DNA of 60,000 nucleotides from Lineus longissimus (GCF_910592395.1 NC_088315.1:1182501-1242500); one strand, 5' to 3'; shown: positions 45,212-59,183, counted from the first letter of the stretch. Notes: a model not told the origin generated them from the letters alone. A program made the numbers and translations.

Positions 45212-46068
45212 CCAGATTTTTTAGATGATCAGCGCTAATAATCTACCTTGGATGCACTGATGTAGACTTGTAAGCTTAGAGCCTAGAGCCTGGAGCCTGG
45301 AAGGCCATAGTTAGCAATTGTCCCTTCCTTTCATCCATGGCTGGAGGCTATAGACTTACAAAGACATATCGATGAAACGCATTATCTTTGCTTTATGCTG
45401 TCCAGGCGGACACACCTTCAAATTTGGCCAGGTATTGTTTCGACTCCACTGTGTTGCATAACGGAAACTTAACTTAATTTCGGCCACGCAGTTGTTGCTT
45501 TTTTATGAAGACGAGACTCTATCGACGTGTGCTTAGCGACCTTTTATTTTTTTGTCACACGGAGGACTCCTCACCCAACCCAAACCCGCCCCATCAATGA
45601 CATGTTGTGGTCCAGGAGTTGCACTCACTGTGAAAGCATATTATTAGGTTAGGCTGCATAGCTATAATTACAGATTTTTTGGGGACACAGAACTACGGGG
45701 TTTCACATTTTGGATTCTGACGTCATTGTCCGTGTCCCGTGACACGTAAACGGGGCTGAGTGAGTGGGGATGAAATTTCTGATAAAAAACCAAAAAACCG
45801 ATAAGGAAACAAGAGGTCACCTACCGCAAGCTACGTCGGGCTGGATCAGAGACGGGCCAGATGGGAGAGACAAATGGTTTTTTGAGGAACCCACCTTCAC
45901 CAGAGGGGTTATAGGGGTGCAGATCTAGCCCTCCTTATCAAAACAAAGTACTATTATAATAGTAACGAAGAGCTACAATAACTTGATGATGACAACCCGG
46001 GGATGAACATGAGACCGAAAACGTAGGGCCCAGAAAAACAAAACACTAACACTGATGTTGAATGTTAT

Positions 46069-46144
46069 GAGGATGATGATCCTTGATGATGATGATGATA
46101 ATGATAAAAATGGTGATAGGTCCACATCATGATGATGATGATGA
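46069..46144. repeat. Imperfect GAT/ATC trinucleotide microsatellite
   Basis: Runs of GAT (about 3, 5 and 5 units) are broken by short interruptions. On the minus strand this gives poly-His and poly-Ser in an open frame that is only a repeat by-product. Confidence 0.85.
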
Positions 46145-49100
46145 CCCACTTGCATCCTTTCCATAGTCTGACTAGACTTGAAAACTGCTAAAGAAATCCC
46201 AAATTGACAATACGCTGATTTATTTATCCGTGATAAAGATTAACCACTGTTACTCTTGACATCTCATTGTGGTCAATGATGAGATTGATTAACCAGAAAG
46301 TCAATTCGTTCCACTCGCGGTGGCAACGGTTCTTATTTTTTATGCACCCGAGAGAAAAACTGAAAGTGTAACTAGTCAACAATAAAACAATTCCATAATA
46401 CCATCGACGGCGTTAACGATTCTACTTCACTGGTGTTGCGGAGGAGTCAGGAACAAATCTATTATTTTCAAATTTCTGCGGTTGAAAAAAGATAATCGGC
46501 ATAGAGAATCTACCACGTGACCCCTATTAGATTTTCGCCGTTTTCATTGTTTACTTATTACGCGGGGTTGTCAGTCGATTGCACGCTTTCACTTGCGTGA
46601 AATCCGGGAAGGACTAGTAACAACACGGATCATATCCTCGAATTTATCGGTCGGTCATCCCGGGACGGCGTGGCCACAGCACACAGCCATCCCCGCGTCT
46701 TCCTCTTAAGACAACCGTACCAGCCTCTTCAGAATCCTCGGCAACGGATTAACAAATCCAAGCGACACTTGGTGTTGCGCAACGAAGCATGGGCACAATG
46801 GGCCTGGACCGCATGAGAAGTCAGTTGGTAAATTCTCATAGAAATGAGATTCGGTTTCTTTCCCACCTGTGTAAAGACTCAGACCTCAAACCTGAGTCTT
46901 GCAATTGTAGAGCTGTCACGCAGATTACATCCTCCGATGCTCGCCCATAATTTCACACTCCACGCAAGAAGAAAGAATCCTCCCTTCAAAAAGCGTGAAT
47001 TCGACAAGCATGAAAATTGGTGAAATCAATTGAAATAAACTTGAATAGGAATCAACTTTTAGCTTGAAATGAATTGCTACGCTCTCAAGTGGCTTATGGG
47101 ATTAAAGTGCAGTGTTCCTCCTCAGTGGTCGGACCGGTGACACCTACTTTGAGTGTTTTCATCTCTTAATCCATTGAGCTTACGAAGATCTGATTGTAAA
47201 CTTAATTGACTGAGCTTAGATGATAACTCTACTTCCCGTGAAGAAAATACTCGGCAGGCTTCTTGTGCAACTCTCACAAACGATGAAGCACAATATCGTA
47301 GGCGACATCAAAGTTAGAAAGCGTCCTTACTCACTCTAGAAGTTTCTGCCACAGTATTAAATGTCAAAGATGGAACTTTGAATCTGGTGAAGCTGGCAGA
47401 AGAGATCACATGTCAATCGAACGATCAACGCCCAGTAGGAAGGAGCCACCACTCGGACCACTTCCTGAAACATGAAATTGATAGTTTGGCCAGAATGACA
47501 GTCATCATCCGTAAGCGATTAGGTTTCACTTCTATTTATTATGATATCAAATGCAATGATTACAAGACTAATTCACACCTCCAGTATCGTGGTGCATTGT
47601 TCTGCGACACCTCCAACTGGGAAAGACCTGCAGGCGGGTCGGGTCCGTCGGGCTAGCCTGATGGGTGCCCCCGGGGAGAAGCGCCCCGGAGTGAGTACAC
47701 CAGCGAGCATCGCCACAGGTGCGCCGTGTAGTGCGTGGCGGTACAACGCCGAAGTTACATTGTAACGTTTCGATTGGCTTTCGGTTGCGGGGTTCCGTAA
47801 GATCCTGGGGCAAGCAAGGTTTCTCCGAAGGCACTGAACTGCCGTCCCGAGGCGGTACATTTTCATTAAATGTCTCAAAAAACCTTCATTTGGGTGTCAG
47901 AATACTAGAAAGCGGGGATTTATTGGGAAAATGATACAGCATTTCGATCTTGTTGCTAGAAAGCAATCATAACTTGATGGGTCTGTAATCGTTGGAAAGT
48001 TTGTTGCTAACCATAAAATATGCTGGTTCGATATCTGAGACGTCAGCTTGGAAAAAGTCACGCATTGTGGTGGAGCAAATCGTACGACTGCCATTTGCCA
48101 TAAGTCATAAATGCGTCCGTCCTTCTAGGTCTCTTTTCTCTTGCCGAACAGCAGGGTATACAGGGAAATGTTACAGAAATCCGCACAAGAAGACGGCAAC
48201 TTAGTACTTTGAAACCAAGTAATTACCTATTAGTGATTGTAAAAAAAAGTCCTCGGAGATCAAAAATAAGACTGCATTACCTTCCATCTCCCCAAGCAAC
48301 ATATCAATCATGGTCCTGGCTCATCTTAAAACACTCGCAGAAACCCTAGATAGGCCATGTAGCGCTGCGCGTCACTGATACAATAAGAAACCTTTTTGGC
48401 GTTTCGGAAAACCACGAACCATCGACTATTATAAAATGCAGTAAATAAGAAAAAAGTCGATGCTCTCTAATTAGTATTGTGTCTTTGCCGCGTAATTTGA
48501 TATCATTTTTATGATGGCTTATTACAATAATACTGGTACTATAAAACTCTGACCACAAGTCTCTTACACAACGCGTCGATCCTGCCTCTCTTGTTCAATA
48601 CTGGATACAAAAGTGTCGTTACAATGATGAGAAAGATAATACCCGTATAGAAAACCATTAAACGCATTGATACTGTTTTCAAACTTTAAAGAAAACACTA
48701 TAAGCCATTAGAATGGCATAAAGAGAATCTAAAGATGTCCAAGATGGCACATCATCAGATTATGATTTTTCAATATGATGCCTCATAAATGCAACACCTT
48801 TGTCAGTGAGATCGGCGACCGTACCCAACATTCCAATTAGCTAGTTTATTGCCCTAGTTCCTCTAGCGGCTTCACAGGTGCCGGTGGGGGCCGGCGGTGA
48901 CCGTCGGGTCGCCTGGTAACTCCCCCCAGGCACGTAGCCGGTAGCAATACTGTTTAGTGGCCGCCTGGAGGGCCACACTGCGTCACCCTACGACATCAAG
49001 CTCTCCAGATAAATACATCCACGCTTCCATGGTAATTTTCATTCTTCGACAAATTTCCTTAGCTGGCTTCAAGTCTAACTATCATAAAGCTGTGGTATTG

Positions 49101-52100
49101 TCAAAGTCGGCTTTGTTTGGACAATCCTCAAAATGCGTTTTCATGGTTTTAAGAAATTAGAGTTAAATAGTCGGAAGATCCCAGCGGGACCTCAGTGATT
49201 TCTCAGTTTTATCTTTCGCTGAAAGTCTTTTTTTCCAATAGGTACGTGGATGGGTTTCAAAGGTAGTAAACTGCAGGGGCTTTGGATAAAGATCCTTCAG
49301 AACAAGTGCTCGATTGCCTCTTATTCATTGCACGATTACTCGTGGCTTGATTCTTCAGACTCGTCGCAGGTGACCCGTAATGGGGATTTAATGAAACGAA
49401 TGAGGTTTTAAGTGAATCTCTACAAAATACAACTGGCGAATGAAAACACACTTGCGCCTGGCTGTCGAACTTGTGAGAACGTCGACAGCATGTAGACAAC
49501 AACTTGAAGCTATACTAACAACACCAAGGTGTAGGTCTAGAGATAACCATTTTGAATAGTTGGGGATCGAACGGGCCTACCGTTATCATGTCATTTTCGC
49601 TTGTCCATCTCCATGTTATAAGCGGTTTATGCACCAAGACACATAGTAACGTCAATCACTATTCTATTACTCTCCAGGGACGAGTTGTTATGAATGAAAG
49701 TTTACCACAATAAGATGTCACGACCCCAGAATGATCTTTTACAAAGTTATAATCATGTACTATCAATCAAGGCCCATTGTTACTGTAATGAATTAACGGT
49801 TATTACTCCAATCATGAATGGACCTTCTTGTTTAACTGAAGAACTGAATCACTCTTTGGTAGACTTGGACCACGGATACTAAACTCCTATCTATCTTAAT
49901 CAACAATCTTAATGTCCTTGTGCTAATGACAATGTCATGTGCGCGACATGTTTTTTGTCTTCCCCGGACCCCTATCGCGGATTTGCTGATATCCCACTTT
50001 TTCCCTCCCGTACAGATGGCCTTGCTTTGCCACATCCCGCCGCGAAGGCTGTAATTATCTTTGATAAATGACAAATTCACTACGTCAACTCCTTCATCTT
50101 GGCGTTAACTGGTTGTAAAGTGATTCAACGTTACTTTGTGGTCTAAGATCGCGTGGTCTTGTGTCCTTTTCGCTTCTTAATGGTTTAAGTCTTTTGTTCT
50201 AACTTTAATAAGTCAAGAGGCTTACGTGTGTCGGCTTGATTATCTGACTTTAGGTCAACTTGTTTGATATTTTAATCACCGGGCTTTTGGTTTTACCTTG
50301 AGGTTGGTTACCGTGTATCTGACCGGACGCCAACCGGAGCAAACCGCACTGAGAACATTATACCTTCTTTGTTTTCGCAAATGTTGGCCTTCTTGATTTT
50401 GAGTCGGTCTTGTCAGTGGAGACTGGGCCACCATACATGTATCTGACAGGACAAGACGAATACTAAAAGATTGATAAACAAATAACATACATGTAGATGT
50501 CTTTCAGATCGTTACTAAACACTGAACGTCTCTGAGCTGGTCGACGGTGAAGGCAATGGAGAAAAAGGCTTCCTTCTGACTTACATGTAATCCTATCACA
50601 TATGATCTTCTTGAGACAGCAGAGTTTGACTCGAGTTTGTAACCCTTGGCCTGATTTAGGATTTTCTTATTTAGACCTGAAACCTGACTGTAGGTTGTGT
50701 TAAGGATGGAGAGTAGTGGCGAGGATGGTTTTGTTCATACCTTATCAGTCAAAGACCAATCTGCATTTGATGCAAGGAAGGAATGGCTGCTAAGGTGTCC
50801 ATGAAATTCCAACGGGATATCCAAGGCAAACATAGCATTCCTTTGGCAATCGTGAAGGATGGTCAAAACGCATGAGACAACTGCAAAATAAGCAGTTCTC
50901 ATCCTTGAGTCAAAATATTTTGGTTTCAGATTTCGCTTCCCAATGCCAATCGTATGGGTAATGAAAGGTTGTATCGTTGCTAGGTGCCATCCGATACCAC
51001 TTGCCTCCACTTGACTAACTGTCCTTTTCTAATTCCATTTAATTTCCTTTGAAATTTCAAGGTCATTTTACTCACTGAAGGAGTGGCCACAACACCTAAG
51101 GTTACATTGCAGAATGTGCACCATTGTTTGCCAATGTTACAGTAAATTAAGATTCCAATCCAGCCTTGACACGCCCTGGTCACAACATATAACAAAAAGT
51201 TTGTTTTACACGGGCGAATAGTTTGATTTTTCTTTATTTGAAACTTATTAACGCCAAGAAGCGAAGGTCGCTATCTCACCCCAAGGTGCCGAAGTCATAA
51301 CGATGAAAAGCGAAATATGCCGCAAATGCGAAGATTGTAATCTCCATATCATCGGGCGGTTCCGACATTGTTACAATTAGACTCGGGCGTAACAAGACAA
51401 TCGTTACATAGGGAGAAACCCAAGAGCAGTAGAAAATGTCATCCGAACGGACAGTATTCGTTCATTTTAATCAATTGGTGCGGAAAAATTATTTCATCTT
51501 TTGTCTAAATTGGGATGGTAGAGCATAGCAAAATGAGGTTGTATTCTCGGCTTTCATCGCCACAATCGAAATTATCAGTGAATTCAGTAGCACTTCTGCG
51601 GCGTTGTAGCGAATAATGACTATTTACATAACGCAGTTGATGGTGTTTTGATGAACCCCTCGGATGAATTTCGTATCCTATCCCATCGATTCCACTCAGC
51701 AGCCCGGCGTCCGAGATGAGGACACCGTGATTGTGACTCAGTCTAATTCCCAATATTCCGCCCATTATGTTTCATCAGGAGTGTCAACATCTATTGGAGC
51801 AAATCATTCCTTCTTTTGATTTCTTAGAATTGCCAAAGCACTTAACAGGAAGAATCCAGTGACGCCCTTGCGTCAAAGCACCGAGACTTGCAAGGATGGT
51901 CTCGAAAATTTTCATAACGCAATATCGCAGAAAGGAATTTTATGACGGGAATAAGGGTTAGGTTACTCCCTTAAATCTGCCGGTCTGATGGGATCTTTCG
52001 CTGTTTTAGTCTGTTGGCAGGATCCACTCCATGACACTTCTGAGATGGCTTGTGTGTAGTCTACATATCTCCGGTACTTGTTTACTTCAAGCTGATGGTG

Positions 52101-55100
52101 GTACTAGTACACGTATGCCCCATCCGTAGAAGTGTGTTTATCTCATGAACCAGTGGTATAATTTTCAATTGGTGAAACATGGGATGAATGGCATGCAGTG
52201 CTGCACACATCATGGAGACCAAGCTACCTTTACTTTCCCAACAGCAACGTCAACTCATTATATCACATTTTATCAATGACTATTGACCGTTTTTGAGTTA
52301 ATGAAGAAATCGGAGGATCTGCATCGAAGGTTATTCTTCTTTGGCGTCTCCTTAATTCTAAGAACTTATCGCGAACAACTTCAATTGAAGCACATTTGAC
52401 AATTCGGCGTTGCAATGAAAACAACTCATTACTGGCATGAACTTCACGAAATCATAATCGAATTGAAACGAAATTGGATTGTAAACTTCAGGGATTGCCC
52501 TTATCATCATAATCGCTTTCTCAATACAATCATAAGTTCATTATCAAAACGGAAATGATAATCAACTTCAAGGACCAGAGCGTGAGTGGGTAGGGTCTAA
52601 ATCCTATCGCCCGTGGGTGAGGCACGGGATTGCCCGCGCTAGGCAACCATGTGCCAAAGGGCTGCACGGCCCTGCCGGAATCGTCCCTATAGCCTTCCCC
52701 TTGGGCTGACCTTGGGGTGACGCTGTTGAAGTGATACCCTTGCAATCCTTTTGCATCTCCTCCAGCTAAGGCTTCTGGTTGTGGGATTCAATAGCTTATA
52801 TTCCAGCGTTCGTTGGCAAGTTATTGAATCTCTTCTATGTTAATAGGGATGGTAGATTTCGTAATTTAACCATCCTCTGCTTTGCTCCAAAGACATTCAG
52901 CGTCTATCATGGCTGTAAAAAGGAGCGAGAAATATCCGAAGATTCGGCTCAGTAGGAGGGTTGTCTTAAAATCGCCATCATAACAAAGTCAAGTTAATAA
53001 ACTGATTGATCGGTTGGACATTTAATTTGGTGATGCCCGACGAAGAATTACTGAGCTCCGCCAAAAAATGTCGTGTGATGATAGACTGCCTGACGCGCCT
53101 ATCATTCGCATTACGGACGCAGAATACCTCTACTTGTAATGGAAACTCATTGTTTGAGTAACCATCCAGCCCCCAAGGGAAAGCAGGTGCAGGTCCAACT
53201 ATATGTACAGGAATGTGAAAACCTATACAATACAAGACAAACTATTAACAACAGCATCTAGTGCCCTCACTGGATCTTTATGAACTGCTTGGAGCCTCTT
53301 TTTATTGCAGTTATATCCCCTTAGTGATGGAACTGTCATCTAGAGCCCATGCATCCTGATGGGTCATAAACCGCTGAGCATAAAATGGCATCAAACTCAA
53401 CCACACGAAATATACCATAATTAAAATATAATGCAACTTGTTAATTGTGACAACCCCGGTTGGGTCACCACTGGAGAGTTCATGTCGCTATGCAGCGTAA
53501 TCAACCGCTCCGCCTCTGCTCAATGGACACCGGAATATCATGACAAAGCATCATGAAACCATTAATAAACGACGTCATCACCAGTCGCTTAGTAATTGAT
53601 ATATAACTCATTATGGATATTGATGATGCGCATTATATCATTTTGCTATTGACCTTGTCTCATCAGCACCTCATATAAAACTAATGTTTTCTTTGTTCGC
53701 TTCATAGGGGGCGTGGTCAAAGTATTTTTGATTCCTTTCGCTGTTATTGTACTGCAGATGGCTCAAAAATTGCTTCAGCGTCGATTTTTGTTTTTGACGA
53801 ACTTGATTTCCAATCTATTTTGAAGAAGGCGTTCAATGGTAACAAACATCCTCAGGCACAGGTTTAAAAAAAGATTTTATGGAATTTTAGAATCAATTTT
53901 ATTAGGGAAAAATGAATAAAAGATAATTCATGCTGCTTGGAAATTGTATAGAATGATAAACAGTTATGGCCCTTTAAGGTATTCACGCTGAAAAGAACAA
54001 CACCCCACTTAATCCTGGTCTCAGCCGCAATACTCGAGCAAATGACCATCGTAGCCACAAGCGCAGCATTCCTCCCCACCAGTACCCACCGGCCAAACCG
54101 CTGGGTCCACTTGAAACCAAGGACCAATTGCTGCTTATTAAAATCATCTATCGCTCCCAGCATCAACTTGACAATAGTTCCTACTCAATTCTAGAAACCA
54201 CTTATTTTCATAGCGTCCTAATTAGATCTGTTGACATCAGCAGCATTTTGCCTTCAGAGGAAATTTCAAAGTGGCCCGCCTCGTCGGACGAGCGCATTTG
54301 ACTGGGCTTTGGCCTATTCTGGGTAGCCACCGGTCTTGCTTTCGGCCAAGTATGCGTCAACCACGTCCAACCTCTGTAGCAAGAATTAATCCTTCGGGGT
54401 TCGCCCGAGGAAGATTCGTCCGGCCATTCTCTCCAAATAGGTCGTTCCCAGCTAATCGCTTGCCTCGCGATGTTTAGCTTGGAATACCTTTTTGAGATTG
54501 GGTTTTTAAAAAGGCGCGTGCCAGCCGAAATGTCAAAGTTATCAGCAATTAAAGCTTATTTCAAGTACACAACAAAAACGGCTTCCTGAGGGTCCCAACA
54601 ACAACGCCGATGCCAAACCTTACTCGCGCATATTTCAATATCTTTTCGCTGCAAAATATTCTGAGCCATATTGGGTAACTTTTTTGAAGTATGGTGTTTT
54701 CGGTGTTGTTTCTAATCACAATTCGTGACTGTATCTTGTCTTTTCGAAATGTTGTCGGATTTGAGCAACCAGAGACGATTACAGATAAAGAAGTCGGAGT
54801 GCGAATCCCAATTTGCTCACAGTAGGCATCATCTTCATCTTCAGTATAGGTTAGAAGAGTCGTTCTTTATTTATGCCAAATCTCTATGATTGTGATTCGG
54901 ATCAGTTTCCCCGAACTGAAGATTCACAATATGCCAATTAAGTTTCACCAACTTCTTTCGATACCTGGTATTAAATGTTTTCTGGCAAACATCTAAAGTC
55001 AATCTCATGTCCGCCATCTTGGATACCACCTGGCGTACGGATCACCGGCTCGAAATTAACTGTCAACAAAGACGAAGTCACATATCAAAAACATGTCAAA

Positions 55101-56022
55101 ATTTACCAGCCGCCGGTTCATTACCCGACAAAGTCAGCTCCGTAACGCTGCATAATCTGAATGTGGTCTTTTATTGGGTACGATCAAGCGAAAGACAATG
55201 TCTGATCATTTCTGTGGCTTCGACGTCATAATCATGTGACAGGAGTCCGTAGAAATGCCGTCTTAACGAGTCTCTGACAGAGCTACTGCCTAATGAGAGG
55301 CGCATTCCTCATGCGAGCTCGTCATATACACAAACACTTTGTTCTAATGGGTGATCACTCAGCGGATGACAAATGCAATGATTCTTTATTGAATAAAACA
55401 ATTTCGCTTTGATGGTACATTTGTAACTAGTAACAGCATTGACTTATATAGAGAAAGGTAGATAAAATTCATATGATATGCTCTATTTTTTACAGACATC
55501 ACCAAGATTGTAGAAGTTTACGACGTATTTGGGAAACATAGTAACTTTTTGTATCGTCACCCTTGAGAATCTGAACCACATTTCCCGTGGGCATTCCCTT
55601 GTTCGAGGTAAGATTTCATGGAAAGGTCACCTCTCACCCCGAGATCATCTAGCTTACCCACAGAAAATACTGAGATTGTGCATCAAAATAAAAGTAAAGT
55701 TATCTCGAAAATACATTTATTGTGGATCTGATTGAATTGGCACTTATGCTAATAAATGAAACCGCGGTCCGATCGGAACCGATGAATTCCCGCCATTCCA
55801 AGTACAACACGTGCTAAAGTGGTCACGTGGACAATGGCTACCCGGGGAAAACTCTTTGTCACCCTCTGTGTCTCAGGAAACCGAAGCTAAAAGAGAAATC
55901 ACCAAAACATACGTTAGAGATAATTAACTGAAGCTAAATACCCGGGGCTTTGATCGGGAGATGTATTCGGAGATTACCAGTTGGAATCTCACTGAGTCGT
56001 TTTGCTCCGCTCTGTTCATTTT

Positions 56023-56106
56023 CAACCAATTAGCGCACAATAATGGCCGCGGCGTTTCTGTATGCAAATTTATGCAAATCTTACTCCAATACGTGACAAA
56101 CAATAA
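56023..56106. promoter_or_regulatory. SOX/POU/homeodomain site cluster, candidate enhancer
   Basis: Within about 85 bp are CAATTAG (56027-56033), the SOX-type ACAATAA at 56037-56043 and 56100-56106, and two POU octamers ATGCAAAT at 56062-56069 and 56072-56079. The octamers are in the same orientation exactly one helical turn (10 bp) apart. SOX plus POU combinations mark neural-progenitor enhancers in several animals, which is relevant near dbx. Open frames on both strands cross the region but are uninformative. Distance to the dbx promoter is about 43 kb, so linkage is speculative. Confidence 0.4.
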
Positions 56107-56982
56107 GTGCAGTGAAATCATCCTTCAGTTGCCCCTGTTTGACAATATGGTTTAATTTGGACAATGTCTGCGACAACATTAAACCCACTTGTGACTTGCG
56201 GAAGGATAATCCCGAGAAATCGGCCGCGGTTTTCATTATTGGAAAGAAAGAGAATGAGTTGAGGTCAAGAGATGAGAGTTAATCTGCGCCAGGGTGAGGG
56301 TTTAAGGATCGATATTCATAGTCGTAAAACAAATGCTTGATTAGATCAGATATCCAGTTGAAGTGGCCTCCAGTTTAGGCTTGTTCGCCCGGCCGCCGGT
56401 GGGGAAGCCAAGAAACTACATGTAAGAACAATTAGAGTGGCACTGGGCGCCTGCGTCCGGTGATACCTCACACATTCGATACCTTTGCTAGTCTTTGTCC
56501 AAAAGAACGAAACTGTTGCGGCATTGATAACATTCTCCTTGTGTTCGGCAATCCGTTTGTACTAATTGGTTATATTTCCTATTTCCTTCGCATAATGAGG
56601 TGTCTACGCTTTTGGCTGGTGGCTGGCCGCAGAGAATGTTGTGAAGTGGTGATCTTAGGAGGCGTGGTTGTGTTACTGTCGTAGCTATTATTCAACTGCC
56701 GTAAAATAATTTAACTGGCAGTTGGCGAATACTATCCGTCGTCCAGTCAGTTCTCCGATAGCAATTGGCACGGATATATCGCTGAAAGAGTAAGGGCCCC
56801 CTTACCAGAAGGCGTAACGTTTTCTTGTCACCTCTGGTGCAGTGGTACCATTATAAAAAACAAGATAATTTCATCTATAAACTGCGGAGGCGCTGGCCTG
56901 TGATTGTTCGATATGGGTACTTCGTGTCACGACTATTGGTAAGCCACTTTAGTCTCACCCGGCCTTCCGCTACCATCGACCA

Positions 56983-56995
56983 GCACTAGAGGGCA
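56983..56995 (+). promoter_or_regulatory. CTCF-like site
   Basis: GCACTAGAGGGCA matches the bilaterian CTCF core (CCASYAGRKGGCR) at all but the first base. It is a single site about 0.9 kb right of the SOX/POU cluster, compatible with an insulator or domain boundary, but unproven. Confidence 0.35.
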
Positions 56996-57492
56996 ATAAC
57001 TATCATTCTGTGCTCGGGCATGGTTCGATGCCACAGTATTAAGTGGGCAGAAAGTGCCGCAGATCGACAAAATATGTACAGCAGATCAGGGCCAAAAGTG
57101 CCGGTACTTGATATGCAGGTCTGCCATCTACAACGAGAATGGGGAACTAGTGGGGGATTGGCAGTGTCGCCATCTATATTAAACATTCTGAAGATTCAAT
57201 GGTCAAAATGTGCTCCTGAATCGGGCCTGACCTTGATGGGTCTGGACATTGTCAAGTTTTCAAATTCTTGTACGAATAATTTCTTCTTTTTTCCTTTGCA
57301 TTGTTACATGTACCTCAAAAGACAATATTCTAGAACTTGCTGTTACTAAAAATTTCAAACTGCTCCACCGGAAACAACATCTACATCGAAAACCCTTTTG
57401 AGACAAACGTAAAGCTGACATGCATGCTTAAAAAAACGGGATTCATTTGGGTCGTGATTGGTGTGAGGTGATGGGGGGCATTCTGCACTAAC

Positions 57493-57597
57493 ATACCATA
57501 CCAGTCGCTACAATGAACAACTCGAATTCTTAGTTCCAGCCTCACCCGAAATCCACCCCATTTTCCACTTTAGTAGCGATTGGTATGGCATGTATAG
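57493..57597. repeat. Imperfect inverted repeat
   Basis: Arms around 57493-57518 (carrying ATACCATACCAGTCGCTAC) and 57571-57597 (carrying GTAGCGATTGGTATGGCAT) are complementary at about four of five positions, with a spacer of about 55 bp. This could be a decayed foldback element. Confidence 0.5.
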
Positions 57598-58376
57598 GTG
57601 AGACCCTATTGGCGATTTCGTGTAACTTAATCTTGCCTATACCTGCCAATCTTGGCTGCTGCCTTTAGTCTCCTTTTATGGGTCAGCTAAAACTGGCTTG
57701 ATTTTTTCAATAGACCAGTCCGGACTGATTCGAAATGTTTTAATCCAGTCTGGCCGTTGTGGTCGTGTGATATTTCCACTCAAAACGTAATTTTTTTATT
57801 TTCATCATGAACGCGCAGATAACTGCAGTGAAACCAAGCTACCCTGGATGCTGAACGAAAATTCTAAACCTTACCCGAGCCAACCTGGGTGTTTGCCAAT
57901 GCCATGCCCGGGATGCAGTATTCCAGGCACCTGCTCAGTGGTGAATGTATATACATTGAAATAAAATATGATGAATAGCCATCATTCTTCGCATCCAACA
58001 ATTCTGAAACCTAAAAAGTAAAGCTTAACTAGCTCGAGTATGAAAGCTCCACTAACCAATGCCAGCAAAGCCGTCGGCAGATCGGGGAAAACCCGGTGAC
58101 GGGAAAACCAACATCCGGGCATTTTCGATGAATATCGACTACCGATACATTCAAGCCTTGCGTATTTGAACAATTTCCTGCAGTCATGTCAGTGTGCAAG
58201 AAGCAGATTCTACCTGCAGAGGTGTAATTTAAAGGGACCATGGAGCAAACTTTCGTCCGAACTCGGCCACGTTCAATGGATTTCAAAAGTAAGTGTTGAG
58301 TATCTTGCTAAAATATAGATCACGTTTTATGCAGGTTTATTAGGCCTATTACTGCATGTAGTTGCATGTGTTACAA

Positions 58377-58408
58377 GTATACTACCCAATGTCGTATACT
58401 ACCCAATG
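58377..58408 (+). repeat. Short tandem duplication, 17-bp period
   Basis: GTATACTACCCAATG occurs twice with a 17-bp period (58377 and 58394). Local slippage or duplication. Confidence 0.8.
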
Positions 58409-59095
58409 GTAAGTCCACGTATGCATGCGTCTGAGCTATGCTTATCAAAAGGGCCTATAACAGCTCATCGACGAAGCACTGTCTGTTGAAGCAAGCATTT
58501 GCTTGGTAGAAAGGGGAGTGCCTCGCACTATAGGCCTACATTTAACCAATAGGCTAGCTTTAGGCCTTTACAATACGGAACTCGTTCCGTTGCCTCCGCT
58601 CTTACTATTGATTGAGGGTCGAGATGATATAAAGTCGGGGAGGCCTTCCCCTCATAGGACCTCACTGAACGTCTTTCCCCACCCACCAGCGTGACTAAAA
58701 CATGTAGAATGAAACGGATCCGTAAAAAAGTTCTTAAATGTCAGGGGTCGACCATTCCCATATTCTATGAAACAGTGATTCACAACTTATAAGTACGGAG
58801 TTTTATATGGGAATTACCACAATATCCTAGTATATCCTCTCACACATAGGAGGAAATATGCCTATTCCGAATTGTTGGACTACACGCAGTCTATCATTAT
58901 TCATTCATAAAGCCGAGGTGTTTGATACTCGGCTTGAATACGCATACATGTACATATCGATCGACGCCAGCAAAATTATTGCGGGAAATTTGAAGACGTT
59001 GGAGATGGTGTATTTTTTGTGGTAAGTTGCTATTCTGGATGTAACGTAACGGTAGGACCTATACGTGAAAAGGAAAGTGGAGTGCTCCAATCTAC

Positions 59096-59183
59096 GATCA
59101 TCCTGAGGAAATCAAGGGTTAATGTACGCTTCTCCGGCCCTGCACACAGGCGAACATTAACCCCTGATTTCCTCCGGATGATC
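59096..59183. repeat. Strong hairpin: 30-bp arms, 28 of 30 paired, 28-nt loop
   Basis: The left arm 59096-59125 (from GATCATCC to GGTTAATGT) and right arm 59154-59183 (from ACATTAACC to GGATGATC) are reverse complements except at two positions, one of which would be a G-U pair in RNA. The 88-bp total resembles a microRNA precursor in size. It could also be a small foldback/MITE remnant. I recognise no known microRNA seed, and no target-site duplication is obvious. Confidence 0.75.

Larger units (their letters stand above)
44883..56010. other. Intergenic block, no gene recognised
   Basis: It holds the GAT microsatellite and small hairpins. Three unexplained GC-rich patches lie at 47.63-47.85, 48.87-48.99 and 52.57-52.73 kb. 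The frame at 51010-50735 (-), 91 codons starting with GTG, ends close to a GATAAG|GTATGA donor-like site and looks somewhat protein-like, but it has no recognisable domain. A YY1-like GCCATCTTG core lies at 55014-55022. Confidence 0.5.

Noticed and set aside
49565-49600. B-box-like GTTCGATCCCC on the minus strand suggesting a tRNA
   Set aside because: No A box at the required distance and no cloverleaf can be drawn. The same applies to GAATCGAATCCCC near 4396 on the plus strand.
50735-51010. Minus-strand 91-codon frame ending near a GATAAG|GTATGA donor-like site
   Set aside because: The frame starts with GTG, has no convincing acceptor and no recognisable domain. One donor-like site is expected by chance.
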